This document shows positions 5,054-13,337 of a stretch of 18,319 bases of DNA, piece by piece. Where the stretch lies: assembly GCA_030045215.1 (NCBI GenBank), contig JASIBJ010000618.1:1-18319 (forward strand), read 5' to 3'. The translations under genes were made by a program, and so were the position numbers. The DNA comes from Streptosporangiaceae bacterium. Lineage in GTDB: Bacteria > Actinomycetota > Actinomycetes > Streptosporangiales > Streptosporangiaceae. Position 1 is the first letter of the stretch, and each line of letters starts with the position of its first letter. The notes beneath the pieces are model-generated. The model had not been told where the DNA came from and searched no databases. It saw only the letters and a program-made list of their open reading frames with translations.

Positions 5054-7927
5054 TCATCGGTATGCCGGGCAGATGCTCTGGTAGGGAATGCCTGGGGCGT
5101 CGTCGGCCCATTGGGCGCGTGTGAGGTTTCCTTGTACCTCGCTGCAGATGAGTTGTGTGAGGAACCCTTGGTTTAGGTTCAAAGTCCGCTGCGTCAGCAA
5201 CGTTACTGTGCCGTTGTAGCTGCCAACGGCTACCTCTTGGCCGTCCCGGCTGAACGCGAGGCTGGTGATCTCCGAGCCAGTCTCCGCGAGCGTGGCGAGA
5301 CGTTGATGGCTGGAGAGGTCCCACGTGTTGACGTCGCCGAGGGCGTCGCCGCTCGCGAGGGTCAGCCCGTCCGGGCTGAAGGCGACCGCCTCGACCTTGC
5401 TTCCGTCGGGCAAGGTGGCCGTGCGCTGGTGGCTGGTGACCTGCCAGAGGCTGATGTAACCATCCTCGTCGCCGACGGCGAGGATCTGTCCGTCCGGGCT
5501 GAAGGCGACGCTGTTCACGGAGCTGCCCTCCTTCAGGGTCGCGATACGGCTGCGATTAGCAACCGACCACAACGTGATGTGGCCTTCAGCGTCGCCGACC
5601 GCGAGGATCTTGCCGTTCGGGCTGAAGGCAACGCTGTTCACGGAGCTGCCCTCGTTCATGGCGGCGAGGCGCTGGTGGCTAGCAACATCCCACAGGCCGA
5701 CACCGCCGTCGTAGTCGCCGACCGCAAGGACCGTCCCGTCCGGGTTGAAGGCCACGCTGTCGGAGCCGTCGCCGCCCTCGAGGAGGGTGGGCGGCCCGGC
5801 CGACTCCAGGACGGGATGCGGTCGGGCGGTGACGTTCCACAGATCGACGCCCATCAGGTACCCGACGGCGAGCGTCCGGCCACTCGGGCTGAACACGGTG
5901 CTGTACGTCTCCATGACCTCGTAGAGGTCGGCGAGGCGGCGGCGGCTTGACGTGCTCCACAGGTCCACGTTGCCCGCCAGGTCCCCGGCGGCAAGAGTAT
6001 GCCCGTTCGGGCTGAAGGCGACGTTCGTGACGGGACTGCCGTCTCCTTCGCTGAACGTGCTGGCATGACTGCCCAGGGTGGCGTTCCACAGCCCAACGTG
6101 CCCGCTGGCGTCGGCGACGGCGAGGGTACTCCCGTCGGGACTGTAGGCGACGGTCGTTACCGACGAGCCCTCGCCGAAGGTCGCCGTCAGGGTCCGGCTG
6201 TTGACGTTCCACAGGCCGACGGTGCCATTGCTGGTTCCGGCGGCAAGTGTCTTCCCGTCGGGACTATAGGCGATGCTCTGGACTGGGCCGTCCTCGGCCA
6301 AGCTGGCCGTTTCACTCGCCGTTGAGATGCTCCAGAGGCGGATCAGGTCGCTGTATCCGGCCACCGCGAGGGTCTTGCCGTCCGGGCTGAACGCGAGGCT
6401 GGCGACCGCAGTGCTTTCGCTCTCGGTCACCAGCGTCTCGGACCGGCGGCCCGTCGCAGTGTCAAACAGCTGAACGCCGCCAGCGGTATTGCCGACGGCC
6501 AAGGTCTGCCCGTCCGGGCTGAACGCGAGGCTGCTGACGGACTGCGCGATCTGATAGCCCTCGCCGAGGGTCACACTGTGCCCGGTCACCAGGTCAGAAA
6601 GTTGAACAGTCCCGCCGGCCAAGCCAGCCGCGAAGAACCTGCCATCGGCGCTGAACGCGAGGCACTGAATCGAGTTATCCGCTCTCCCGGTCGAGATCTG
6701 TGCCTTGCCGGTCTGCGTGTCCCACACCCCGAAGTGCCCGGCCTCGTCACCCGCGACGAGATAGTCCTGATCGGGACTGAAGGCAACCGCGGTGATGTCG
6801 CTGTTCCCGCTGGAGAAGCGAAGGCTGGCGTGCCGCCAGGTCGCCGTGTCCCACATGGTGACATGGCCATCCGCGTCGCCAGTGGTGAGGTCTTTCCCGT
6901 CTGCGGAGTAGGCGAGAACGGTCACAGCGCTCGTACCGACGGTCAGAAACCGGTCAAGCGGCTGCCTTCCCGCCGCGATCAGGGCGGTGCGCGCCTCGGT
7001 GGTAGGGGCGCGTTGATAGGCAGCCACGCTGAGCAGCATTGCAAGTGGCGCATTCGTGGCCGACAAGTTGGTAGCCGCGCCCGCCAGTTGGTCGGCCTGC
7101 GCGATGTGGGACTGAGTGACGGCGGTATTGCGCTGCACAATGGCGACGACGGACAGGGCGACAGCCATGGCAAGGGCGGATAGTGCCGCCGTGAGGCCCA
7201 GGCGAAGCCGCCCGGTCGCGCCGCGCCGGCTGGCGGCGAGGTAGGCGTACTGCTGGGTAGTCGGCTGTTCCCGATGCGAACCCTTGCTCTCTGACCAGGC
7301 TTCGGCCGCCTTGAGATCAGCTCCGCGTAGCAGGAAGCTGCGATCCCCACCGCTGGCTTCCCACTCGCGGGCGCGAGCGGCCAGACGGGTACTGGCGTCG
7401 CGCCACTCTAGGTCTGCATCGAGCGCATCTATGAGCCGATCGACTTGGGAGGCACGGTCATCGGGAGACTGGAAGTCGAGCCAGTTAGGTGCTGTCAGGG
7501 ACGCTGGCAGGTCATCGGGCGGGACATGGCTCAGGACGATCGGGATGATCCGCTTATGCTGGGCGACGGCAGCCGCCAGTTCGGCCATGCATTCAGCAGA
7601 CGCGGCGGAGTCGGGGCTGATCACGAATATGAAGGCATTGGCCAGCTCAATACCTCTTGTTATCCTGGCCCGCCAGTCCGCGGCGGGTTCTATGTGAGAG
7701 CGATCGATCCAGATCTGCTTGCCTCGATCCGCTAGCTCTTGGCTGAGCCAGTCGACGAACTCTCTATCCGCCGGTCGCCTTGCATAGGAGATGAAGCCAT
7801 CAAGCCGTTCGTCGGTAACGGGCGGATCATTGGGCACGGCCGCCGCGCCAACACGGTCGGGGCCTGGCTCCGCGCCCGCGCCCCTGGTGCCGCCCCGCCC
7901 GACGGATATGCCATCGCTGTCGACCAC
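5054..7927 (-). CDS. TIR - transmembrane - WD40 (14 blades) protein
   Basis: 957 residues. The TIR domain is at about 42-180: it opens DGFISYARRPADREFVDWLS, has a GKQIWIDRSHIEP strand, and SPDSAASAECMAEL, in which E116 is the candidate NADase glutamate. Residues 181-235 form a linker (RAREWEASGGDRSFLLRGAD) that I recognise from actinobacterial TIR/WD40 proteins. One transmembrane helix follows at about 241-264. Residues 331-925 hold 14 WD40 repeats with AFSPDG and LW/D signatures, enough for two seven-bladed propellers. The protein ends with NLTRAQWADDAPGIPY. TIR domains cleave NAD+ or make ADP-ribose signals; WD40 propellers sense or bind partners. The GTG at 7925-7927 has GGGGGG about six bases upstream; a GTG near 7837 is an alternative. 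It is divergent from the SLOG-TM gene. Confidence 0.93.
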   Translation of the reverse strand: MVDSDGISVGRGGTRGAGAEPGPDRVGAAAVPNDPPVTDERLDGFISYARRPADREFVDWLSQELADRGKQIWIDRSHIEPAADWRARITRGIELANAFIFVISPDSAASAECMAELAAAVAQHKRIIPIVLSHVPPDDLPASLTAPNWLDFQSPDDRASQVDRLIDALDADLEWRDASTRLAARAREWEASGGDRSFLLRGADLKAAEAWSESKGSHREQPTTQQYAYLAASRRGATGRLRLGLTAALSALAMAVALSVVAIVQRNTAVTQSHIAQADQLAGAATNLSATNAPLAMLLSVAAYQRAPTTEARTALIAAGRQPLDRFLTVGTSAVTVLAYSADGKDLTTGDADGHVTMWDTATWRHASLRFSSGNSDITAVAFSPDQDYLVAGDEAGHFGVWDTQTGKAQISTGRADNSIQCLAFSADGRFFAAGLAGGTVQLSDLVTGHSVTLGEGYQIAQSVSSLAFSPDGQTLAVGNTAGGVQLFDTATGRRSETLVTESESTAVASLAFSPDGKTLAVAGYSDLIRLWSISTASETASLAEDGPVQSIAYSPDGKTLAAGTSNGTVGLWNVNSRTLTATFGEGSSVTTVAYSPDGSTLAVADASGHVGLWNATLGSHASTFSEGDGSPVTNVAFSPNGHTLAAGDLAGNVDLWSTSSRRRLADLYEVMETYSTVFSPSGRTLAVGYLMGVDLWNVTARPHPVLESAGPPTLLEGGDGSDSVAFNPDGTVLAVGDYDGGVGLWDVASHQRLAAMNEGSSVNSVAFSPNGKILAVGDAEGHITLWSVANRSRIATLKEGSSVNSVAFSPDGQILAVGDEDGYISLWQVTSHQRTATLPDGSKVEAVAFSPDGLTLASGDALGDVNTWDLSSHQRLATLAETGSEITSLAFSRDGQEVAVGSYNGTVTLLTQRTLNLNQGFLTQLICSEVQGNLTRAQWADDAPGIPYQSICPAYR

Positions 7928-7957
7928 GTCGAGCCCCCCGGCCGCGCCACTCTGGTA

Positions 7958-7986
7958 TTGGACCGTTGGCCCGCCACGCCTATAGA
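7958..7986 (+). promoter_or_regulatory. Sigma70-like promoter for the SLOG-TM gene
   Basis: TTGGAC (7958-7963) and TATAGA (7981-7986) are 17 bases apart, close to the housekeeping consensus. A start of transcription near 7993 would leave a leader of 40-150 bases, depending on the start codon. It lies in the space between the two divergent genes. Confidence 0.55.
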
Positions 7987-8141
7987 CACCGGACCAATGC
8001 CTCTATCCTCCCAGATTCCGGTGTGCTGGCAATATGCTGACGAACCCGCGGCATATTTCGGAGCAGCAGAAACCTCAGTCGTTTTATGAACTAAAGCCGG
8101 GCACGGGCGCCACCATGCCGATCGATCCACATGTAGGTACC

Positions 8142-9992
8142 ATGCGGGACATGATGGTGGGGGATACCGGAAGCCGGGTCTCGCAAACCGCTGATCCCGT
8201 GCCGTTCCGCTTGCGCATCGGAGTGACCGGCCACCGGCAGCTGCCCACAGGTATTGACTGGGACAAGCGGATTGCGGACGCGCTGCGACTGATAGAGGCA
8301 CGGCTGGCTCCCGCGGGTGACACTCCCCTGGCCTGGTTGGTTATCTCGTCGCTGGCCGAGGGGGCCGACAGGCTGGTCGCGGAGGCCGTCCTCGCCCGGC
8401 CCGGCTCACTGCTGGAAGTCCCCCTCCCGCTTTCCACAGACGATTACCAGACCGATTTCAAATCCGACGAATCAAGAGCCGAATTTACCGAGCTCTATGG
8501 GCAAGCTTCGCTGGTCACGCACGCGCCGTCCTTTGAGTCGCGGGAGTCAGCATACGAGTGGGCCGGGCTGGCCATGGTGGGCCGCAGCGATATCGTGATC
8601 GCGATATGGGATGGTCTGCGCTCCCGAGGCGTGGGTGGTACCGCTGATATCGTTGATTTGGCTCGCCGGCACGGCCGCCCTGTCGTGCATATACCGACCG
8701 GGCGCAGTCAGAAGACCCAGGTCTTGCATCCCTACGCTGAAGAGGAGCCCAGCTCCTCGCAGAAGGCAGGCGGGCAGGCCTCCTCGGGCGCTGACGCCCC
8801 GCCGCCGCAACGGGTGTCTGAGGTCGATCCGTTTACCCAGCTGCGCCGGGCCCTGCACGGCATGGAGGCTTACAACCGGATCGACGTCGGCGCCGACGCG
8901 CTCGCCGCGGCCAGCCACATGGCGAGGGCCGACCTCATGGAGTCCATTGCGCCCGAGGGCAGGCCGATCTGGGAGCCGGTCGCGTCCTGGCTGATCCCCT
9001 ACTACGCCACGGCAGATCTCCTGGCGAAGGCGGCCAGGACCAGGGTTAAGTGGCTGCTGGCGGTGACGTTTACCTTCCCCGTGCTGGCCATCGCGACGGT
9101 CGCGATCCAATCGGAATTTCTGCCAAGGCTCCGGGAGCTGCTCTGGGTGGAAGTAGTGTTCCTTCTCGGCGTTCCGCTGGTGATGGGCCTGGACCGCATT
9201 TCCCGGCTCCACCCTGAGCGGGCTGAGAAGAAACGCCGCCGACGACGGCTTCCAATGTCAGCACAGCAACAATGGGTAACGTGTCGGCACCTGGCCGAAA
9301 GGCTGCGATCGGCTTTCTTCCTGGCGGTAGTTGAGTCGCCTCCCGCCGTGGAGCCGGAAGAGGAGGCCAGAGGGGCCGACGACGACGGCGGCGTGATGGC
9401 GGCGGCGGATCTGCAGCCACGCGAAGTTGTCACTACGCCGGTCCAGAGCTTCCGCGAGTCAGCCGAAGCCTGGCCGTCGCGGTTCTACGCCGAGATCTGG
9501 CTTCGGCGGGCGCCCGTTGTCGTGACCAATTCTGACCTTCCAATCGTGCGTCACGTCATGGCCGAGCAGTGGATCCGCGGCCAGGAGGCCTACCACTTCG
9601 AGGCTGCCCGCCGGAATCAGCGTAATGACCGCCTGGCGACGATCATCATCATCACCATCTTCATACTGACCGCTGTTGTCGCCGCACTGCACGCGACGGG
9701 CGTGGGTGCTGGCAACAACTCTGCGGAAAAGTCACTGACGCTCATTGCCATTGTCTTCCCGGCGCTTGCGGCGGCGGCCACGACAGTTACCCACCACTTC
9801 GAATTCCGTCGCCACCGCGACACATCGGAGTCGATGAAGCGCCGCCTCCGGTACGCGGCGGACGTCGTAGGGCGGGCCCCTACGCTGCGCGAACTCCGGC
9901 GAGAAGCAGAAGCGGCCGAACGCCTGATGATGACGGAGAACCGCGAGTGGTTCACGTTGATGCGACTGCACGAGTTGGAGCTGCACGCATAA
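8142..9992 (+). CDS. SLOG-domain protein with four transmembrane helices
   Basis: 616 residues from the chosen ATG. Residues 22-186 form a Rossmann-like SLOG domain: FRLRIGVTGHRQLP with the GVTGHR loop at 27-32, LAWLVISSLAEGADRLVAEA, LEVPLPLSTDDYQTDF, and SDIVIAIWDGLRSRGVGGTA followed by VVHIP. After a charged stretch come TM helices at about 303-322 and 334-354, a cytosolic insert rich in Glu/Asp (398-420), and TM helices at about 500-517 and 531-550. The end is NREWFTLMRLHELELHA, as in SLATT-like SLOG/SMODS-associated TM effectors. SLOG domains bind nucleotides or ADP-ribose derivatives, and linked TM segments are proposed to form pores. Frame stays open to ATG 8034 (8115 also possible); I prefer 8142 because codon bias is weak upstream and AGG lies four bases before it. 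Confidence 0.85.
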   Translation: MRDMMVGDTGSRVSQTADPVPFRLRIGVTGHRQLPTGIDWDKRIADALRLIEARLAPAGDTPLAWLVISSLAEGADRLVAEAVLARPGSLLEVPLPLSTDDYQTDFKSDESRAEFTELYGQASLVTHAPSFESRESAYEWAGLAMVGRSDIVIAIWDGLRSRGVGGTADIVDLARRHGRPVVHIPTGRSQKTQVLHPYAEEEPSSSQKAGGQASSGADAPPPQRVSEVDPFTQLRRALHGMEAYNRIDVGADALAAASHMARADLMESIAPEGRPIWEPVASWLIPYYATADLLAKAARTRVKWLLAVTFTFPVLAIATVAIQSEFLPRLRELLWVEVVFLLGVPLVMGLDRISRLHPERAEKKRRRRRLPMSAQQQWVTCRHLAERLRSAFFLAVVESPPAVEPEEEARGADDDGGVMAAADLQPREVVTTPVQSFRESAEAWPSRFYAEIWLRRAPVVVTNSDLPIVRHVMAEQWIRGQEAYHFEAARRNQRNDRLATIIIITIFILTAVVAALHATGVGAGNNSAEKSLTLIAIVFPALAAAATTVTHHFEFRRHRDTSESMKRRLRYAADVVGRAPTLRELRREAEAAERLMMTENREWFTLMRLHELELHA

Positions 9993-10033
9993 CTCCAGTC
10001 GCAGCGCGAAGTCGACCACCTGGTGAGAGACCT

Positions 10034-10060
10034 CACCTAGGTGTCTCGATCACCGTGATC
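10034..10060. promoter_or_regulatory. Two adjacent palindromes between the SLOG gene and the membrane-protein gene
   Basis: CACCTAGGTG (10034-10043) is a perfect palindrome within a wider GAGAC...GTCTC pairing. GATCAC-C-GTGATC (10048-10060) is a second one with a 1-base centre. They lie 42 bases after the SLOG-TM stop and about 100 bases before the next gene, so they could be a terminator or an operator. The rest of 9993-10163 holds no gene. TAATTA at 10155-10160 is too close to the ATG at 10164 to be a normal -10. Confidence 0.4.
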
Positions 10061-10163
10061 AACAGCAGGTAGACGCGCCCTAGGGTGACCCGGCCTGGCC
10101 CCCAACTCAAACTTTCGGGAAGCCAGGGCAACATCCAGGGCGCCCGACTGCATCTAATTATGT

Positions 10164-11918
10164 ATGAAGGGGCATGAAATTCGCCCTTCCGACGGGGGCG
10201 CCGGGCTGACGGCTGAAAACGGGGCGGCGGAAGCCTTAACCGGGACCGGCCAGGAATCCGCGGCTCGGGTCCACGGGGATTCAGGGCAAGGAACGGCGAA
10301 ACAGCGCAGCAGCTTTCATGGGCTGGATCGGCCGGCCGCCGCAGGGGTGCGCCTGGGCAACAGGCTCCCAGCTTGGCGCGCGAGCACCTGGCTGCTCATC
10401 GGCTGGACTCTGACGGTCGGGCTGTGGATTGTCGCGGAGATCTCGCGCCTCGACGCCTGTCCCTACTACGCAGAGCACGGCACCGGATGCAGCATCAGCT
10501 TGGCCCCCTCGCTCAGAGACGGCGCTACCCTCGCGGCCCTGGTCGCGGTCTGGCTGGCCGGGGTCGCAGCCCTGCTGCTGCTGCGCCGGCTGGACCAGAC
10601 CAACGCCCGCACCGCGACCGCCGCGAGCCCGCGGAGGTCCCGCTGGCCGGTGCTGGTCGCCGCCAGCCTCGCCGGAGTGCTGGCCGGGGCGCACCTCCTC
10701 CTTCTTGCGCCAATGATCAGCGATCCCGTCTGCGCGACTCCGGTGCACGTGAACAGGTTCATGGCATATCCGCTGAACTGTGACTCCACCCTGTTTCTCC
10801 AGTTGGCCCATCACCCGTCTGATCTGCTGGCTAAGGCGAACTTCGGCCATGGCTCCTCCGCTCAGCGGGCCGCGGCGGCTAAGCGCCTCAGGCGGGATCA
10901 CCTCCGGCAGTCGCGGCCCGGCTATGTCGCGCTCAGCGCGCTCGCCACCCGAATCCTGGGCTCGACGGCCGCCCGGCTGGGCCTGGACCGGGCGTACGGG
11001 CAGACCGATACCGCCTACATCCCGCTGATCCTCATCAACTTGGTGATCGTCGTGGCAGCCGTCGCGCTACTCGCCCGGCTGCTTCGCCGGCTCGGCGCGC
11101 CGACTGCGGTGGTGGTCACGCTGTGTTCGCTGCTGGTGCTTAACGACCTCATGAAGGCGTTCTTCTGGACGCCGCACCAGCAGATGTTCGCGCTCCTGAC
11201 CCCGCTGGTGACGATCGCGGCCGGGCGGTGGCTGATCCTGGAGCGGCCGCGCTTGCTCGCCGTGGCGACGCTGGGTCTCGGCCTCGGACTGGGCGCGCTG
11301 ATCTACCCGAACGTCATGATCACTGTGGGCGTGCTGACCGTTATCCTCCTCGCCCGCGGGTCGCGGGGCGCCGGTCAGGTGGTGATGCTCTGGGTGTCGG
11401 TCGCGATCGCGCCAGCCGGCTGGATCGTGATCTGCCGCAAGATCAGCGGCACCTATCTCAACAATGACGTTGCCCATTACCGCGAGTTCGTATGGCTGCC
11501 TGAGGCATTCAGTCAGGGGTGGCGGGTGTTCTCGGCCAGGCTGGAGCTGGCATCGGTGGCCAGCATCCGGGAGCTGATGGGCGCCGACGGGCTCGTGCTC
11601 GCCGTCCTGGCCGCTTTCATGGTGGTCGCGATCCTGGCGGGTGTGCGGCTGGGCCCCACCACCAGGCAGGACAAGGCGACGCTGACCGCCGCGGGCCTCA
11701 CGATCGTGTTCTCGCTCTTGTTCGGCTGGGGAGTCGGAATCATCACCACCAGGGTCATGTTCGAGGCCTACCCGGCGCTCCTCGTGCTCGCGGGCTGGAT
11801 GGCTACGCGCTTCGCGGCCAAGTCGCGAGTCACCCTGCTGGTCGCGTCCTACGGACTTGCAGTCATCGCTGTCGCGAATGCCCTGCACGAGGTCCTGACG
11901 CACGGCCCATACTCCTGA
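10164..11918 (+). CDS. Polytopic membrane protein, possibly GT-C-like
   Basis: 584 residues. A soluble, low-complexity N-terminus of about 70 residues is followed by roughly ten or more TM helices, e.g. STWLLIGWTLTVGLWIV (74-90), ATLAALVAVWLAGVAALLLL and IPLILINLVIVVAAVALLA. Between them, VHVNRFMAYPLNCDSTLFLQ is an extracytosolic-type loop with an acidic residue, as seen in GT-C lipid-linked sugar transferases. The later SRPGYVALSALATRI and FFWTPHQQMFALLTP are also typical of such polytopic proteins. I do not recognise a named family; GT-C is an inference from layout. It is followed 10 bases later by a GT2 gene, which supports a cell-envelope glycan role. The ATG at 10164 lacks a clear ribosome site. 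Confidence 0.8.
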   Translation: MKGHEIRPSDGGAGLTAENGAAEALTGTGQESAARVHGDSGQGTAKQRSSFHGLDRPAAAGVRLGNRLPAWRASTWLLIGWTLTVGLWIVAEISRLDACPYYAEHGTGCSISLAPSLRDGATLAALVAVWLAGVAALLLLRRLDQTNARTATAASPRRSRWPVLVAASLAGVLAGAHLLLLAPMISDPVCATPVHVNRFMAYPLNCDSTLFLQLAHHPSDLLAKANFGHGSSAQRAAAAKRLRRDHLRQSRPGYVALSALATRILGSTAARLGLDRAYGQTDTAYIPLILINLVIVVAAVALLARLLRRLGAPTAVVVTLCSLLVLNDLMKAFFWTPHQQMFALLTPLVTIAAGRWLILERPRLLAVATLGLGLGLGALIYPNVMITVGVLTVILLARGSRGAGQVVMLWVSVAIAPAGWIVICRKISGTYLNNDVAHYREFVWLPEAFSQGWRVFSARLELASVASIRELMGADGLVLAVLAAFMVVAILAGVRLGPTTRQDKATLTAAGLTIVFSLLFGWGVGIITTRVMFEAYPALLVLAGWMATRFAAKSRVTLLVASYGLAVIAVANALHEVLTHGPYS

Positions 11919-11928
11919 CCACCGGCTC

Positions 11929-13209
11929 GTGGCAGACGAGGGCGCAAGAATCGGCAGTTTGTCGACACTGCGTGCGCACCAAGTTGTGAGCGTGCAGACT
12001 ATCGTCAGCAAATCTTCAGCCCCGGTAAATCCGCATCTATCTGTCGATGGGAGTCGGCAACCCCGCAGAACGGAAAACGTGATCCCCTTGGAACGGGATA
12101 GCGCTCGTGGCAGTGCCCGGATCTCGTACCTGGCCAGGATTCCAGCCCCGGTCCCTCGGCTCAGGCCAGATGCCAAGACGCTGGTGTCGGTGGTCATCCC
12201 GACCTATAACTACGCCCGGTTCCTGACCGATTCGGTCGGCAGCACGCTCGCCCAACGCGGCGTCCACGTGCAGGTCATCGTCGTCGACGACTGTTCCACC
12301 GACGACACGCCGGCAGTCTGCGCACAGCTCGCGACCGATGACCGGGTGACCGTGGTGCGGCACGAGCACAACGAGGGCCATGCCGTCACCTTCAACGACG
12401 GCTTTGCTCGTGCGGCGGGCGAGCTCGTCGTCAGGCTCGACGCCGACGACGTCCTCACGTCCGGATCACTGGCCCGCGCAGCCGCGCTATTTGATACCTA
12501 CCCGAACGTCGGGCTCGTCTACGGCCATCCCCACCACTTCGCTGGCCCGGTTCCCGCCCACGCCAACCTCCAGGTGCGCGCCTGGAGCATCTGGGCCGGA
12601 CATGACTGGCTCGCTGACCGTTGCCGGAAGGTCGTGAGCTGCATAACCACTTCCGAGGCAGTCGTCCGTACCAGTGTCATGCGGCAGATCGGCGGCTGGG
12701 AAACCCGGCTCAAGCTTGCCGGGGACATGAAAATGTGGCTCAGCGTCGCCGCGCTGGCCGACGTCGGCCACATTGATGGACCCGACCAGGTTTTCCATCG
12801 CGAGCACCCCGATAGCGTCAGCGCCACCCAAGACCAGGACCCCTACACCGACCTCCGGGAACGACGGGCCGCGTTCGAGCTCTTCTTCGCCGACATGCGC
12901 AGCCACCTCTCCAGCCCTGGACCCCTCTACCAGCGGGCCATGGCCTCGCTCGCCGACGAGGCACTCCTCCACGCCTGCCGCGCCTACGACCGCAACCGCC
13001 TCGCAGAAACTGACGTCCAGGCGTTCCTCGACTTCGCCGCTGACACATTCCCAGCTGTCCAGGACCTCCCGCACTGGCAGCCGCTGCAGCGTCGGCAGCG
13101 GATGAGCGGTGCCACCGCCTACCAGACCCTCCTCTTCGTCTCCAGCCTCGCCTCCCGGCGCCTGCGCTCAAAAACCCAGTACCGGCACTGGCAACGGACC
13201 GGGCTGTAG
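11929..13209 (+). CDS. Family 2 glycosyltransferase
   Basis: 426 residues from the first GTG. The GT2 (GT-A fold) domain runs from about 85: LVSVVIPTYNYARFLTDSVG, VIVVDDCSTDDTPAV, HNEGHAVTFNDGFARAAGE, then LDADD (170-174) as the DxD metal/nucleotide-sugar motif, and GWETRLKLAGDMKMWLSVAA with D266 as candidate base. It transfers a sugar from a nucleotide donor to a polysaccharide or lipid acceptor. The C-terminal 130 residues are helical with no domain I recognise; there are no TM helices, so it probably acts at the cytosolic face. The N-terminal 80 residues are not conserved in appearance; GTG 12079 (GGA five bases upstream) is a plausible shorter start. It is 10 bases after the membrane-protein gene, probably in one operon. 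Confidence 0.88.
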   Translation: MADEGARIGSLSTLRAHQVVSVQTIVSKSSAPVNPHLSVDGSRQPRRTENVIPLERDSARGSARISYLARIPAPVPRLRPDAKTLVSVVIPTYNYARFLTDSVGSTLAQRGVHVQVIVVDDCSTDDTPAVCAQLATDDRVTVVRHEHNEGHAVTFNDGFARAAGELVVRLDADDVLTSGSLARAAALFDTYPNVGLVYGHPHHFAGPVPAHANLQVRAWSIWAGHDWLADRCRKVVSCITTSEAVVRTSVMRQIGGWETRLKLAGDMKMWLSVAALADVGHIDGPDQVFHREHPDSVSATQDQDPYTDLRERRAAFELFFADMRSHLSSPGPLYQRAMASLADEALLHACRAYDRNRLAETDVQAFLDFAADTFPAVQDLPHWQPLQRRQRMSGATAYQTLLFVSSLASRRLRSKTQYRHWQRTGL

Positions 13210-13337
13210 TTGCTCGCCCTCAGCTACTGGCGATCACTGAACAGCACGCCCGGCCCCGCATCCGTCCGCGGGAGCTGCCGCCTTGACCGGTAACCAGGCT
13301 GCGTTCGCCCACCGCGGCTAACCGCCTCGACGATGGA

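Noticed and set aside
5237..6325. Long plus-strand frames over the WD40 region
   Set aside because: They repeat only because the opposite strand encodes WD40 repeats; no own start site or family.
11067..12197. 376-codon minus-strand frame across the membrane protein/GT2 junction
   Set aside because: Rich in His, Gln, Arg and Asp with low-complexity runs, typical of an antisense shadow; both plus-strand genes have clear features.
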